64,000 nt of DNA from Mrakia gelida. Taxonomy: Eukaryota; Basidiomycota; Tremellomycetes; Cystofilobasidiales; Mrakiaceae. Shown here piece after piece: positions 1 to 12,627 of the stretch (position 1 is the first letter of the stretch; the number at the start of each line of letters is the position of its first letter). The position numbers were made by a program, and so were the translations under genes. The stretch is from contig BRON01000007.1 in the NCBI GenBank assembly GCA_024345305.1, positions 992,001 to 1,056,000 of the forward strand, in the 5' to 3' direction. Under the pieces are notes generated by a model. That model was not told where the DNA came from and made no database searches. It saw only the letters and a list, made by a program, of their open reading frames with translations.

Positions 1-2
1 GA

Positions 3-225
3 GCTGGGTGGAAGCTTCTCAGCGGAGCTTCGGGGATCGAGCTCAGGGCTGGGTACCTGCTCGAGAAGCTGAGGGCCGCTCAGCTGAAGGTGAACACTTT
101 GGAGAAGGAGAACGAGGCGACTAAGGTGAGCTCTTTCTCGAACTGTTTTCGCGCGACGATTCGACGTAGCTGACGTTATGTTCTTTTCGTTCTTGTTTCA
201 GTTGGTGCTGAGTTCGAACGCGTAA
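3..225 (+). CDS. 3' end of an unknown gene (partial)
   Basis: The window opens inside an open frame (codons from base 3) that reaches AAG at 123-125, followed by a GTGAGC donor at 126. The intron has a TAGCTGACG branch region and ends in TTTCAG at 201. A final short exon 202-225 reads LVLSSNA and a TAA stop. The visible protein end is about 48 residues, rich in Leu, Lys and Glu (LLEKLRAAQLK), and could be the end of a coiled coil. The start and most of the gene lie outside the window, so I do not assign a function. Confidence 0.5.
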
Positions 226-1361
226 CGATTTGGAATGATGAATGATCTAGTGCTATCTGCGACCCTCGACGATCTGCGCAACGCCGAAGCCACTCTCCGC
301 CCGCCCTGCTCTTCCCTCTCGACCGTCGTGAGCTGTTCTCTTTGTCCTCCCAAGCTTTCGTGCCCTTCTCTTCGTCGCTTGACTCTGCTTCGTCGGGTCA
401 AAAAGTGTTCGTCAAACCCAGAGCGCTCGAGGCTGCCTCGCTCGGAACATTTTTCGTCCACCTCCTTCCCGTTCGCCTCCCTTTCTCTCCTCTTCGGTGT
501 GCTTGTCATCACTCCCAAAAGGAAGAATCAGAGGCATTTACATATGTATCAACGAGCTCAGCTCGTTTGTGCTGCCAGGAGCTCACAGTCCGTGGCTCCG
601 CCGCCTTCGACGCGCGTCGCGTCCCTCTCTTCCGGCAGCAAAAAAAATGATCCTCTGGTCGCTTTGTTTGTACTCAGTGCATCTTTTGATCTGCTTTCTT
701 TCATGTATCTCTTTATGAACTCTTGTTTTTACGTTGCTATGTTCCGCTCTTCCTCAACAGGACCTGAAAGCTTGTCCTCTCTCGTCCCTCGCTCGTCTGT
801 AAGACTGTCTCCTTGCACTCAAACACCCCTAAAACACCTCTCTCGGGATGCTAGGATTTTGAGCTCATGCAAGGGAATGACATAACGAGTCTGGAGTGAA
901 TTTTCCTCAGCAGGAGCCTCGCATTCTCCTAGGGTTTCAACCGACTGAACGCGGTGATGGACCAGTTTTGATTGAAGAGGAGGGCGAAGGAGGGGGAGAG
1001 GTGGTGCAAGTAGAGGGGATGTGAGGGTAGGGCTGTGCGAGAAAGGGTGGAAATTGGGCGTGCGAGAAAATCTGCTTGAAGGAGAGCGGCCGAGTGAGGA
1101 GATCGAGGGAAGAGGGAACGCGATCGGACGCGCGAGTGGTTTGATTGGAAGGCCTGAAATTTCAGTCTGGACTGGACGAAACGAAAATTTGACTTCGGCT
1201 CTGGTGACTCTCGGAAGTTTCAAACGCGACTTGGGGAGAAATAGCTCTGTGAAGAGACGTCAGAAGGAGGAGAGATCAGCTCGACGAGACCGAGGGTCGA
1301 ACCGACGTGACGACGAAACGAAGCGAAGGAAACTCACCATTTAGATCGACGATGACAAGGA
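226..1361. other. Intergenic, no supported gene
   Basis: This is the region between the stop of the partial gene and the stop of the minus-strand F-box-like gene. The open frames here are short, lack splice logic and do not resemble known proteins. It probably holds the 3' UTRs of both neighbours. I see no RNA gene or repeat. Confidence 0.5.
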
Positions 1362-2882
1362 TCAAAGCCAGCTGCTATCCACCTGGAACCTAGGAGCCAC
1401 TTCCTCCTCCTCCTCACTACCCTCTTCGCTCCCAGTACCGTCCTCCTCACTCTCCTCCTCCTCTTCTTCATCTTCCTCTTCTTCCTCGCTCTCCTCCTCC
1501 TCTTCGCTCTCTTCCTCCTCCTCGTCGTCCCCATCCGACCACCCTTCCGAGTCGTCCGACCCAAGCTCTCGTTTCTCGATTTTTCCCTCCAGCAACTCCA
1601 ACCTAAACCACCTCTCCCACCTTTCCGGATCCGCCCACTGCTCCAGCAGCATCTCCGCTTCGTCCTCCTGCCATTGCTTCAGAGAGTACAACCTCGCCGC
1701 CCCCGTCACAGCCACCTCGAACCTCTCGAACTTGACCCACTCGTCGAGCGTCTGAACAGGTACCATGAAGAAGATCTCGTCCAAGAGTGATCTTCGTTCG
1801 TCGTCTCCCCAGCGCGTACGACCCCTTCCTTGATCCTCCTTCGTTACGACGACCCTGACTGACCGAAGGTTCTTGCATCGTTGGAAGGGGACGGGAATGC
1901 CGGGAAGCATGTCTCCCATCTCTGGTCGAGCGACGAAGACGTTCTCCATGACGAGGGTCTCGAGGGCGTCCCAGGAGGCTTTGATGAGGGATCCAGTCCT
2001 GCCGCTCATGGTCCACGTCCGAGCTTTGAGGTCGAGGGAGATGATGGCGAGGTGGGTTGGGTTGAGGTGTTTGGAGACGAAGAAGAAGTTCTCGAAGTCG
2101 CGTTGTCGGGAGTGGACGACGAGTTTGGAGAGGTGAGAGGGAGGTAGGAGGACTCGAAGGCGACGGCGTGGTCGTAAGGGTATCGAGAGAGGTGAGGGAT
2201 GAGGTCGAGGAGGAGGTCTTTGAAGTCTCGGGGAGGAGGGACGAGGAGAGTGAGGGTTCCGATGCAGTCGCTGAGGGAGGGAGGTCGAGTAGGACGTGGT
2301 GGGGGAGCTTGGAAGTAGGCTCGAACGCGCTCGTTCTCTCGCTCCTGCTCCTCCCCTGCATCTTCGTCCGCATCGATCTCCTCCTCTGGATCTGATTCGT
2401 GGTAGTCTTCGTCCGAGACGACCTCCTCGTCTGGATCTGATTCGTAATCTTCGTCCGGGTCGACCTCCTCGTCTGGATCTGAGTCGTCGTACTCGTCGGT
2501 CTGGGGCCCACGGTGAGGGTAGTAGGTGAAAGCAGAGAAGAAGGGGAAGTACTGGGACCGGAGGGAGATGAAGAAGGTCGGGGAGAGTCAGCTCGAGAGC
2601 GAAGAAGGAGAGAGGGCAGACGCGTCGAACGAGAAGGGCGAGAGAAAGCTCACCTCGTGCTCTGGGACTACGTCGCTGTACAGGAGCCGACGACATGATT
2701 CCAAAAGATTCTTGGAGGTCCTAGCGAGGGCTGCGAGTGTTGAGGGGGACGAAAACGACGCGATGAGGGAGAGAGTCGCGAGGGTGAAGAGCGGACCATC
2801 TCGTTTGACGGGGAGGGAGGGAGTCGCTGAGGTCGAAGCTGACGGAGGGGTGCCGCTTGTGAAGGTGAAGGATCCCGAAGGC
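1362..2882 (-). CDS. F-box-like protein with very acidic tail, frame broken
   Basis: An F-box-like helix pair (LATLSLIASFSSPSTLAALARTS then LLESCRRLLYSDVV) lies in exon 2654-2882. A GTGAGC...CAG intron (2552-2653) joins it to exon 1362-2551. That exon holds three acidic repeats of the type ESDPDEEV, then a leucine-rich region, and ends in an Asp/Glu-rich tail of roughly 60 residues. F-box proteins usually recruit substrates to SCF ubiquitin ligases; that role is inferred only. Around 2135 the reading frame changes without any GT-AG pair: the acidic-repeat frame runs on into a stop, while the downstream frame (SHLSKLVVHSRQRDF...) continues well. One extra C in the CCC run would restore it. The 5' end is not fixed; an exon ending at a GTGAGC donor near 3080 is possible. 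It is either a decaying gene or a sequence error. Confidence 0.5.
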
Positions 2883-3583
2883 CTATAGATGAGTGCATAG
2901 AACGATATGGGAGTCAGTATGGAGACTGAAGAAGAGGAGATCAGCTTGGGAGACGAACAAGCGAGGTTGTTGAGCGCGAGCTGAAGGGAGGAGGGAGGAG
3001 GAGGAGCGCGAGAGGAGGTGAGCTCGGGTGGCTTCGCCTTGATTACTGCTACGCGATAGATCGAGAAATCTGTGCTCACCAGGTAGGGTTCGGATATCCC
3101 GTTGCATGTCCGACTTGAAAAAGCTGTCTTGAGGCTGGCGTGACCGTCGAAAGAAGCAAAGAAGGGAGAGTCGAAATCGACCTCGTCGAGCTCCCTTCCC
3201 TTCCCTTTGCTCTCCTCGCTTCCAACGCTCAGCTTCCCAATCGCCTTTCTCTCGATTTCACTCGCTCTCCAGAATCTGGGACGTCTCTGGATCAGGCTAA
3301 ACCCGTAAGCTCTCTCTCTCTTCGGCCCGACGCTTTGCCTCTCGAGACGAGGCGAGCTCACCTTCCTCCCTTGCCCCCTCCTCCGCTCCTTCTCTGCTCC
3401 TTCTCCTCCTCCCAAGCCGCCTCGATTCACTTCGACAAATCAAGCACATCTCCACAGCTCTGTCGTTCTTCTTCTGCTCTCCTCAGAAACTCGAGTGAGT
3501 CTGGGGTCAAAGGAAGGGAGGGAAAGCAAGGACCGCGAGCTCACAGTTGTTTCTCTCCTCCTCCTCCTCCTCAGCTCCTCAGC

Positions 3584-4501
3584 CATGCTCCTCTCCGCTC
3601 CCACAGAAGTTACAGAGATGATTCTCTCCCTCCTCGACCTCCCCTCGCTCGCCCAGACCTCCCAAACCTGCCATCGCCTCCGTCACCTCTCCATCCCTCC
3701 TCTCTACCGAACCGTCACCATCACCACCTACGCTCAACTCAACCACTTCTTCATCCCCACCCCCATTCCAGGCCTCTCCTCCTCCCTCACCCCCTCGAAC
3801 GAGCCTCGGCGAGAAGAGCAGATCTCGACTCCATCCGTCACCTCGTCCTGGATCTCTACGCCGAGAACTGGGGCTCTTCCATCGGTTCGCTTCCAAAGAT
3901 CCTCTCCCTTCGCTCCCAACCCCTCCAACTCGACTCCCTCCGAATCTCCTACAGCGGATCCCTAGTCTCCCTCCTTTCGCTCATCAGGTATCTCGATCCT
4001 CGCAAACTCGAGATGCACTGGACTTTCGCCAACGGAGGCGACGCAGAGTGGGGGGTCTTGCTCTCGCTGGGAAGCAAAGCCTTCCGTCGAGTCGAGACTT
4101 TGACGCTCTCCCCCACCCTTCCGGACCCGTACTGGGGACTCATCGCTCTGGGAGGAAGGACGGTCAGGTTTACACCGTTCAAGAACGTCGCGAAGGGCAC
4201 CCTTCTCGTCAGGGATCAACCGGACCTAGGGATCGGCCATCGAGATGAGTTCGTTTTCGCCATCGTCGAACGCTTCCTGGCTTTCAACCCAGCCTTGAAG
4301 TCCCTCACGGTCGTGGTGTGCGATGACGAGTTGCAGGCGAAGGTCGAAGCTTTCCTCGAGGAGGTATACGGCGGGAGTGGGAAGCTTGATTCGTTGGTGG
4401 TTGAGGTTGGGGAGCGAGTTCGGCTCGAAACGGCTGACTATCGAGTTGTCTGGCCGGGTGATGCAGTCAGTGAGGAAACACAGCTCGTTAGCATCGTCTA
4501 G
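3584..4501 (+). CDS. F-box-like protein, frame broken
   Basis: The frame opens with MLLSAPTEVTEMILSLLDLP, a typical F-box start, continuing to LRHLSIPPLYRTVTI. It stays open to about 3800. From there the convincing continuation (LERASARRADLDSIRHLVLDLY to the stop at 4501) is in another frame, with no intron signals between. The switch sits at a run of five C (CTCACCCCCTCG); a sixth C would join the frames as SLTPLERAS. The C-terminal two thirds resemble the leucine-rich, unnamed substrate-binding part common in basidiomycete F-box proteins. It is divergently placed to the other F-box-like gene and ends about 250 bp before the retrotransposon. The frame break may be real or a homopolymer error. 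Confidence 0.55.
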   Translation, partial: HAPLRSHRSYRDDSLPPRPPLARPDLPNLPSPPSPLHPSSLPNRHHHHLRSTQPLLHPHPHSRPLLLPHPLERASARRADLDSIRHLVLDLYAENWGSSIGSLPKILSLRSQPLQLDSLRISYSGSLVSLLSLIRYLDPRKLEMHWTFANGGDAEWGVLLSLGSKAFRRVETLTLSPTLPDPYWGLIALGGRTVRFTPFKNVAKGTLLVRDQPDLGIGHRDEFVFAIVERFLAFNPALKSLTVVVCDDELQAKVEAFLEEVYGGSGKLDSLVVEVGERVRLETADYRVVWPGDAVSEETQLVSIV

Positions 4502-4910
4502 TAATGAACCTCGTGATAGCTAGCTTGATCTGCCTGTGCTTTGGGTTTGTCTCCCCTCTCGCCCTTTTTGACGCGTCGACCTTGCGTCGACCGACCTCCT
4601 CTTCTTTCGTTACTTCAGCTTCCCCCCCTCCTCCGTACCATCTCTCTCAGATCACGACATATACCTCTCTGCTACATACGTGCTCCCTCTCAGAGCTCCC
4701 ACACGAGAAACGCTTCTCAAGACGAATAATGACTTTCTCCCTTTCTTCTTGGGACGAATCTGTTGAAAGGGACGACGAGCGGGCAGTCGCGTCGAGTTGT
4801 TTCTAGAACGTTCCCTGATTACTTCTCTCTCTTCTATAGGTTTCTATCTAGTTACGTCATAGAGTAGTCATTAGTTCCTTCTAGTAGGTTCCACGAAATC
4901 GACCCATAGG

Positions 4911-4918
4911 TATATAAG
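4911..4918 (+). promoter_or_regulatory. TATA-like element of the LTR promoter
   Basis: TATATAAG lies about 150 bp into the LTR and roughly 230 bp before the polyprotein ATG. The rest of the LTR is not AT-rich, so this is the best candidate for the element's transcription signal. The start site itself cannot be read from sequence. Confidence 0.55.
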
Positions 4919-4975
4919 CTCGCGAACCTCGCAGAGAGTAGCTCTTCACTTGTACTGACGAGCATCTCTCTGCAG

Positions 4976-5047
4976 GTGAGTTCTAGCTTTCGCTACTCTA
5001 CGTACTACTCATTTATATCACTTGTACTGACGAGCATCTCTCTGCAG
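4976..5047 (+). other. Putative 72-nt intron inside the LTR
   Basis: GTGAGT at 4976 and a TACTGAC branch-like site followed by CTCTGCAG ending at 5047 form a complete fungal-type intron. The last 30 bases of this segment (5018-5047) are an exact copy of the 30 bases just upstream of the donor (4946-4975). The arrangement looks like a tandem duplication that created its own splice acceptor. It is also present in the 3' LTR. Confidence 0.5.
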
Positions 5048-5070
5048 CGAACTACACCCACCTTCTAACA

Positions 5071-5091
5071 GATTAAGAGTCTGATTCGCTC
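5071..5091 (+). promoter_or_regulatory. Primer-binding site, matches anticodon arm of tRNA-Lys(CUU)
   Basis: The 21 bases directly after the LTR begin GATTAAGAGTC. Their complement reads as the 3' side of a D stem (GAGC), then a perfect five-pair anticodon stem TCAGA/TCTGA start, with loop CTCTTAA, i.e. anticodon CUU. The primer would therefore be a 5' half of tRNA-Lys cut near position 39-40, the way Drosophila copia uses a half of initiator tRNA-Met. The complementarity is seen directly; the half-tRNA mechanism is inferred from copia. Confidence 0.75.
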
Positions 5092-5142
5092 AAACCAAAC
5101 GCTCAAGCTCAACATCAACACCAACAAGAACCCGCAAGCACC

Positions 5143-8100
5143 ATGTCGACTACCGCCTCTTTCGAGAAGAACCTTCGGCTCTTTAAGCTGGTCCCGCTTG
5201 ATGGCCGAAACTACCAGACCTGGGCTATAAGGATGTTGATAGCGTTGTCAGAGACAAACTGCAAGTCCTTGGTCCTCGGACTGGAAAGACGTCCACAAAG
5301 GCCCTCGAGGACGGGTGAGGGGGCCGGGAGCGCCCTCACGCCCGAGTCTCAAGCTGAGATAGACGATTGGAACTCTCGAAACGAGTTCGCTCTACACCGT
5401 ATCCAGATGGCGGTGAACGACCGAGAGCTGATGAAAATCTCCCAAGTCGAAAACGCTAGCGAAGCGTGGGAGATCCTGAAAACCGCTCATCGCGTTGAGG
5501 GAGCAGCGGGAAAGATGATGATCCAGCGAAAACTCCGAGATCTTCGAATGGACGAGGGATCTTCAGCTCAGAAGTACATTGAAGAGTTTGAAGAGATCCT
5601 CGGCGAAGCTACAGTCCTCCAGATGGACGTTCTGAAGAATCCGGAGCAGCTCGCTCTTCAGTTCCTCGCAGGTCTTCCCAAGTCGCTCGAAACCTTCTCC
5701 GACGTTCTATCCCTCCAATACCAAGAATCAGGAAAGGAGCTTACCCCCAAAGCAGTCACCACAGCCCTCCTAGCCCACATCAGAACCAAATCATCAAAGT
5801 CCGAAGACGTCGTCAAAGGAGAAGACTCGGCGATGAAGGTCGACAAGGTGAAGGCAGCATGCCATCACTGCGGAAAGAAGGGACATTTCAAGTCGGAATG
5901 CTGGGATCTGCATGGGAAACCCAAGGGAGGGAAGGGAGGATCAGGTCGGAAGGAAAGGAAGGGAGGGAAACGCGAGGAAGCAAACAGCGCGTCGCAAGGG
6001 AACGACTGGGGATTGGCAGCGATCACGTCGCTCGACGACGAGGAGATAGCCCTCTCCGTCGCCGAGAACTCCTGGATAGCCGACAGCGGATGTAGCAACC
6101 ACATCTGCAACGACCGAAGCCTGCTGTCGAACTTCAAGCCAAACCAGACAAAAGTCAAAACAGCAAACGGCAGCTTTGCAAGCTCGGTCGGAATCGGGGA
6201 CCTCGAGATCGTCGCCCGAGCCGGAGGCCAGACTCGGAAGCTAAAAATCTCCGACGTCTACCTCATCCCTGGTTTCGCCAACCTCATCTCCGTCGGTCAG
6301 CTCACAGAGAAGGGAGTCATCGTCAACTTCAGCAAGGGAGCGTGCACATTCAAGAAGGATGGTACGACTCTAATTATGGGAAGGAGGTTCCGAAAGAACC
6401 TCTGGAAGCTCGAAATCGAGCCCTCTCGAGCGGCCGAGGAAGCGAACGCGCTGATCCTCGACGGACCAACCAAGGTCGAGCTCATTCATAGGAGATTGGG
6501 TCACGCCTCAGTCACAGCCATGAGGAGACTCGTACAAGACGAGCTCCTCCCGAGGATCAAAGACGAGGATATGGCAGCCTTCGAACAACAAACGTGCGTT
6601 ACGTGCGTCGAAGGAAAACAACATCGAAACCCGTTCAAATCAAACACGAGCCGATCCTCCATCCCTCTCGAACGCGTGCACACCGATCTCCAAGGTCCGA
6701 TGCCTACAGCATCCTTCGCCGGAAAGAGATACATGATGGCGATATGGGATGATGCTTCTAACTATCACTGGACGTACGCTCTCGAGCGGAAGTCCGAGGC
6801 GTTGGAGACCTTCAGAGAATGGCAGACCTTGGTAGAGAAGAGAACTGAACTAAAAGTGAAGTTCATGAGGTCGGATAACGGAGGAGAATTCACGTCGAAC
6901 GCGTTCAAAAGATACCTCGAGTCGATGGGCGTCCAGGCGGAAACTACCATCCCAGAAACGCCACAGCAGAACGGCAAAGCGGAACGAGGCAACCGAACGA
7001 TCGAGGAAAAGATAACATGTCTGCTGCACGACTCGCCCTACCTCGGAAACGACCGAGGAAAGTTCTGGGCCGAAGCCATGTCGACAGCGACGTTCCTCAT
7101 CAACCGCCTCCCCTCTGCTCCCATCGACGGAAAGACACCCTACGAGGCATTCTACGATCGCAAACCTCCCCTCCATTTTCTTCGAACCTTCGGATCTATC
7201 GCCTACGTCCACAACCCTCATCATCAAAAGCACGAGACAAAGACGATCAAAGCCATCTTCGTCGGGTACGGAGACCCTCACGGAAAGAAGGCGTATCGAC
7301 TCAAGCGACTGGACACAGGCAAGATCATCTTCTCTAGAAACGTCGAGTTCGACGAGAACGAGCCAAAGCGATTCATCGAGATTGATATGGGAAGGGAGGA
7401 CTCGGAGGGACGAAAGGAGGACTCTGCCGATGACGAGCCGCGGGTCGAAAAAGAAATGCCCGAGCTCATCAAAGTGGGATCGCCTCCCATCGAGCAGAAG
7501 TCAGCAAAGCCAAAGCCCTCCTGGTCTTACGAACCGGTCACCGTCGACGAGAAGCCAAAGTCAGACGTCGACCTCAGTGGGAGCTACGGACGAGGGAAAA
7601 GAACTCGTTCGAAGCAGGTCGAAGATCGAGCGAACCAGCCAGCAGAGTTCGCCAGTTTCGTAGCCCTCGCAAATCCGACTCCTCTCCCAGATCTCAAGAC
7701 TCTACCAGCTCCAGAGGTCCCAAAGACCACAGAGCAAGCTCTCCATAAGTCAAATCCTCACTCACCGTTCTGGCGTCGTGCTATGGACGAGGAGATGGAG
7801 TCAATGGAAGCGAACGGAGTCTGGGAGCTCTGTGAGCTCCCTCCCGGATGCAAGGCAGTGGGAGGACGATGGGTCTACATCCTCAAGCGAGCTAAAGACG
7901 GGAAGATCAAGAGGTTCAAAGCGAGATGGGTAGCAAAAGGATACACCCAGATCAACGGCGTCGACTACAACGAAACATACGCGCCCGTCTCGCAGCTAAA
8001 CACTTTCCGGATTTTCCTCACTATAGCAGCTCGAGAGGACTTGGAACTCCGACAGGGAGATTTCAAGACGGCCTTCCTCACCGCTAATCTCGTCGAGACG

Positions 8101-9327
8101 GTGTACATGGAGCAGCCGAAGGGGTACGAATCGAGGGGAGAGGGAGGAAAGATGCTTGTCGCCCACCTCCTCAAAGCCCTCTATGGACTCAAGCAGTCTC
8201 CCCTCGCCTTCTACAACCACTCGAAGAATTTCTTCACCACCATCGACTTCTCTATCACCGAGGCAGACCACTGTCTCTACGTCGGGTGGAAGAACGGAAA
8301 GAGACGAATGCTGCTCCAGTACGTCGACGACTTCGCTGTCGCGACCTCTACCTCGGAGGAAGCCGAAGAAATCATGAAGGAAGTCAGAGCAAAGTTTGAG
8401 ATCGACGATAGAGGTGACCTCTCCGACGGCGTCATGCTCGGGATGGAAGTCAAACGCGATCGAGCGTCGCGAACCATCACCCTCAACCAGACGCGATTCG
8501 CACAAGAGATCATCGATCGATTCGGACTGAAGAACTTCAGGCCTGCTCGGACTCCGATGGACGAACACAAGCAGCTCATGATCGACTCAAACCTTACTCG
8601 AGAAGAGCTTCAAGGCGTCAACATCAGTCAATACCTCCAAGCCGTCGGATCTCTGATGTACCTCATGCTCTGCACTCGTCCAGACCTCGCTTTCGCAGTG
8701 GGAGTCATTAGCAGATACAGTCACGATCCTCGAGAAGTCCACTGGGCAGCCGTCCTTAGGATCTTCCGATACATCAGCGGAACGAAGGATCGAGGATTGA
8801 CTTTGGGAGGACGACGCGACGCGCCCATCCTAGAGATGTGGAGCGACGCCGACTACGCTGGAGATCACGAGACTCGTCGATCTACGACAGGCTACGTCAT
8901 CAAGTTTTTCGGAAGCACAGTCGTATGGGCAAGCAGAAGGCAGAAGTCGGTCAGCAAGTCGACTCACGAAGCCGAGTTCATCGCGCTCTCCCAAGGCTGC
9001 CAAAACCTTCTCTGGATCTCGAAGCTCCTACGAGAACTTGGATTCGACGTACCTACCATCAGGGTTCACGTCGACAATCAGTCAGCCATCGAGACGACCA
9101 AGAAGGGCAATCATTCGGAGCGAACAAAGCACATCGACGTCGCGTACAAACACGGACGCGAACTCGCTCAGAACGGCACGATCTCTTTCGCGTACTGTCA
9201 CACAGACGCGATGACGGCAGACATCCTCACCAAGGCTCTAGGACGCGAGAAGTTCGAGAGATTCAGGGATCAGCTGTCGGGAGACGAGAACGGCGACGTA
9301 GCCCAGCTCATCGAGTGGGAGTGTTGA
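5143..9327 (+). CDS. Copia-type Gag-Pol polyprotein, intact
   Basis: A single 1394-residue frame. Order of domains: an N-terminal UBN2/DUF4219-type Gag region (residues 1-230); a CCHC zinc knuckle at 240-253 (CHHCGKKGHFKSEC); an aspartic protease with WIADSGCS, catalytic Asp at 314; a GAG-pre-integrase segment around 450-490; integrase with the D-D-E triad at D515, D578 and E614 (spacing 62 and 35); reverse transcriptase with YVDD at 1060-1063; and RNase H with SDADYAGD near 1234-1241. There is no frameshift between Gag and Pol, so both would be made as one product and cleaved by the protease. The stop codon falls 6 bases inside the 3' LTR. Codon use is more varied than in neighbouring host genes. 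Nothing essential appears to be missing. Confidence 0.97.
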   Translation: MSTTASFEKNLRLFKLVPLDGRNYQTWAIRMLIALSETNCKSLVLGLERRPQRPSRTGEGAGSALTPESQAEIDDWNSRNEFALHRIQMAVNDRELMKISQVENASEAWEILKTAHRVEGAAGKMMIQRKLRDLRMDEGSSAQKYIEEFEEILGEATVLQMDVLKNPEQLALQFLAGLPKSLETFSDVLSLQYQESGKELTPKAVTTALLAHIRTKSSKSEDVVKGEDSAMKVDKVKAACHHCGKKGHFKSECWDLHGKPKGGKGGSGRKERKGGKREEANSASQGNDWGLAAITSLDDEEIALSVAENSWIADSGCSNHICNDRSLLSNFKPNQTKVKTANGSFASSVGIGDLEIVARAGGQTRKLKISDVYLIPGFANLISVGQLTEKGVIVNFSKGACTFKKDGTTLIMGRRFRKNLWKLEIEPSRAAEEANALILDGPTKVELIHRRLGHASVTAMRRLVQDELLPRIKDEDMAAFEQQTCVTCVEGKQHRNPFKSNTSRSSIPLERVHTDLQGPMPTASFAGKRYMMAIWDDASNYHWTYALERKSEALETFREWQTLVEKRTELKVKFMRSDNGGEFTSNAFKRYLESMGVQAETTIPETPQQNGKAERGNRTIEEKITCLLHDSPYLGNDRGKFWAEAMSTATFLINRLPSAPIDGKTPYEAFYDRKPPLHFLRTFGSIAYVHNPHHQKHETKTIKAIFVGYGDPHGKKAYRLKRLDTGKIIFSRNVEFDENEPKRFIEIDMGREDSEGRKEDSADDEPRVEKEMPELIKVGSPPIEQKSAKPKPSWSYEPVTVDEKPKSDVDLSGSYGRGKRTRSKQVEDRANQPAEFASFVALANPTPLPDLKTLPAPEVPKTTEQALHKSNPHSPFWRRAMDEEMESMEANGVWELCELPPGCKAVGGRWVYILKRAKDGKIKRFKARWVAKGYTQINGVDYNETYAPVSQLNTFRIFLTIAAREDLELRQGDFKTAFLTANLVETVYMEQPKGYESRGEGGKMLVAHLLKALYGLKQSPLAFYNHSKNFFTTIDFSITEADHCLYVGWKNGKRRMLLQYVDDFAVATSTSEEAEEIMKEVRAKFEIDDRGDLSDGVMLGMEVKRDRASRTITLNQTRFAQEIIDRFGLKNFRPARTPMDEHKQLMIDSNLTREELQGVNISQYLQAVGSLMYLMLCTRPDLAFAVGVISRYSHDPREVHWAAVLRIFRYISGTKDRGLTLGGRRDAPILEMWSDADYAGDHETRRSTTGYVIKFFGSTVVWASRRQKSVSKSTHEAEFIALSQGCQNLLWISKLLRELGFDVPTIRVHVDNQSAIETTKKGNHSERTKHIDVAYKHGRELAQNGTISFAYCHTDAMTADILTKALGREKFERFRDQLSGDENGDVAQLIEWEC

Positions 9328-9631
9328 AAGGGACGACGAGCGGGCAGTCGCGTCGAGTTGTTTCTAGAACGTTCCCTGATTACTTCTCTCTCTTCTATAG
9401 GTTTCTATCTAGTTACGTCATAGAGTAGTCATTAGTTCCTTCTAGTAGGTTCCACGAAATCGACCCATAGGTATATAAGCTCGCGAACCTCGCAGAGAGT
9501 AGCTCTTCACTTGTACTGACGAGCATCTCTCTGCAGGTGAGTTCTAGCTTTCGCTACTCTACGTACTACTCATTTATATCACTTGTACTGACGAGCATCT
9601 CTCTGCAGCGAACTACACCCACCTTCTAACA
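9322..9631 (+). repeat. 3' LTR
   Basis: Identical to 4761-5070 by direct comparison. The preceding GAGTGGGAG is a plausible polypurine tract, although it is interrupted by one T and overlaps the last codons of the polyprotein. Confidence 0.96.
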
Positions 9632-9840
9632 GAATCTGCAAGCGAACTCGCGGATCCCCTTTCCCGACAAGGAGAGAGAGCGACTCGAGCTGGAACTATG
9701 GAGGAACGACGCATGAAGACCAAAAGCACTAGACTAGACAAAAACGGAAAGACCCTGAACGACGACAGCACCTCTTCTTCGACGAATGAACGAGCTTCAA
9801 CTCGACGCGACTCGAACTCGGACTCGACCTCCCATCCCGT

Positions 9841-12627
<2,787 letters not shown>

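Larger units (their letters stand above)
4761..5070 (+). repeat. 5' LTR
   Basis: This 310-bp terminal repeat starts TGTTGAAAGG and ends CTTCTAACA. It holds a TATA-like TATATAAG at 4911-4918 as the likely promoter, and further down a 30-bp direct repeat bordering an intron-like segment. It is identical to the copy at 9322-9631. Confidence 0.97.
4756..9636 (+). mobile_element. Complete Ty1/copia LTR retrotransposon with target-site duplication
   Basis: The element runs from 4761 to 9631 and is flanked by a 5-bp direct repeat GAATC (4756-4760 and 9632-9636), the expected integrase footprint. It has two LTRs of 310 bp that I find identical base for base, each beginning TGTTG and ending AACA. It contains a primer-binding site, one uninterrupted Gag-Pol frame, and a purine-rich GAGTGGGAG just before the 3' LTR. 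The order protease, integrase, reverse transcriptase, RNase H is that of Pseudoviridae (copia), not gypsy. Identical LTRs and an intact frame point to recent insertion and possible activity. It landed in the 3' flank of an F-box-like gene, about 200 bp from the 3' end of HAT2, and breaks no recognised gene. Confidence 0.97.

Noticed and set aside
3140..3583. Continuous plus-strand frame upstream of the second F-box-like gene
   Set aside because: The F-box start is in a different frame beginning at 3584; the upstream part overlaps possible 5' exons of the minus-strand gene and has no domain signal.
1362..4501. Insertion of the retrotransposon into an F-box gene as cause of the broken frames
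   Set aside because: The insertion lies about 250 bp after the stop of the nearest F-box-like gene, and the frame breaks are elsewhere.
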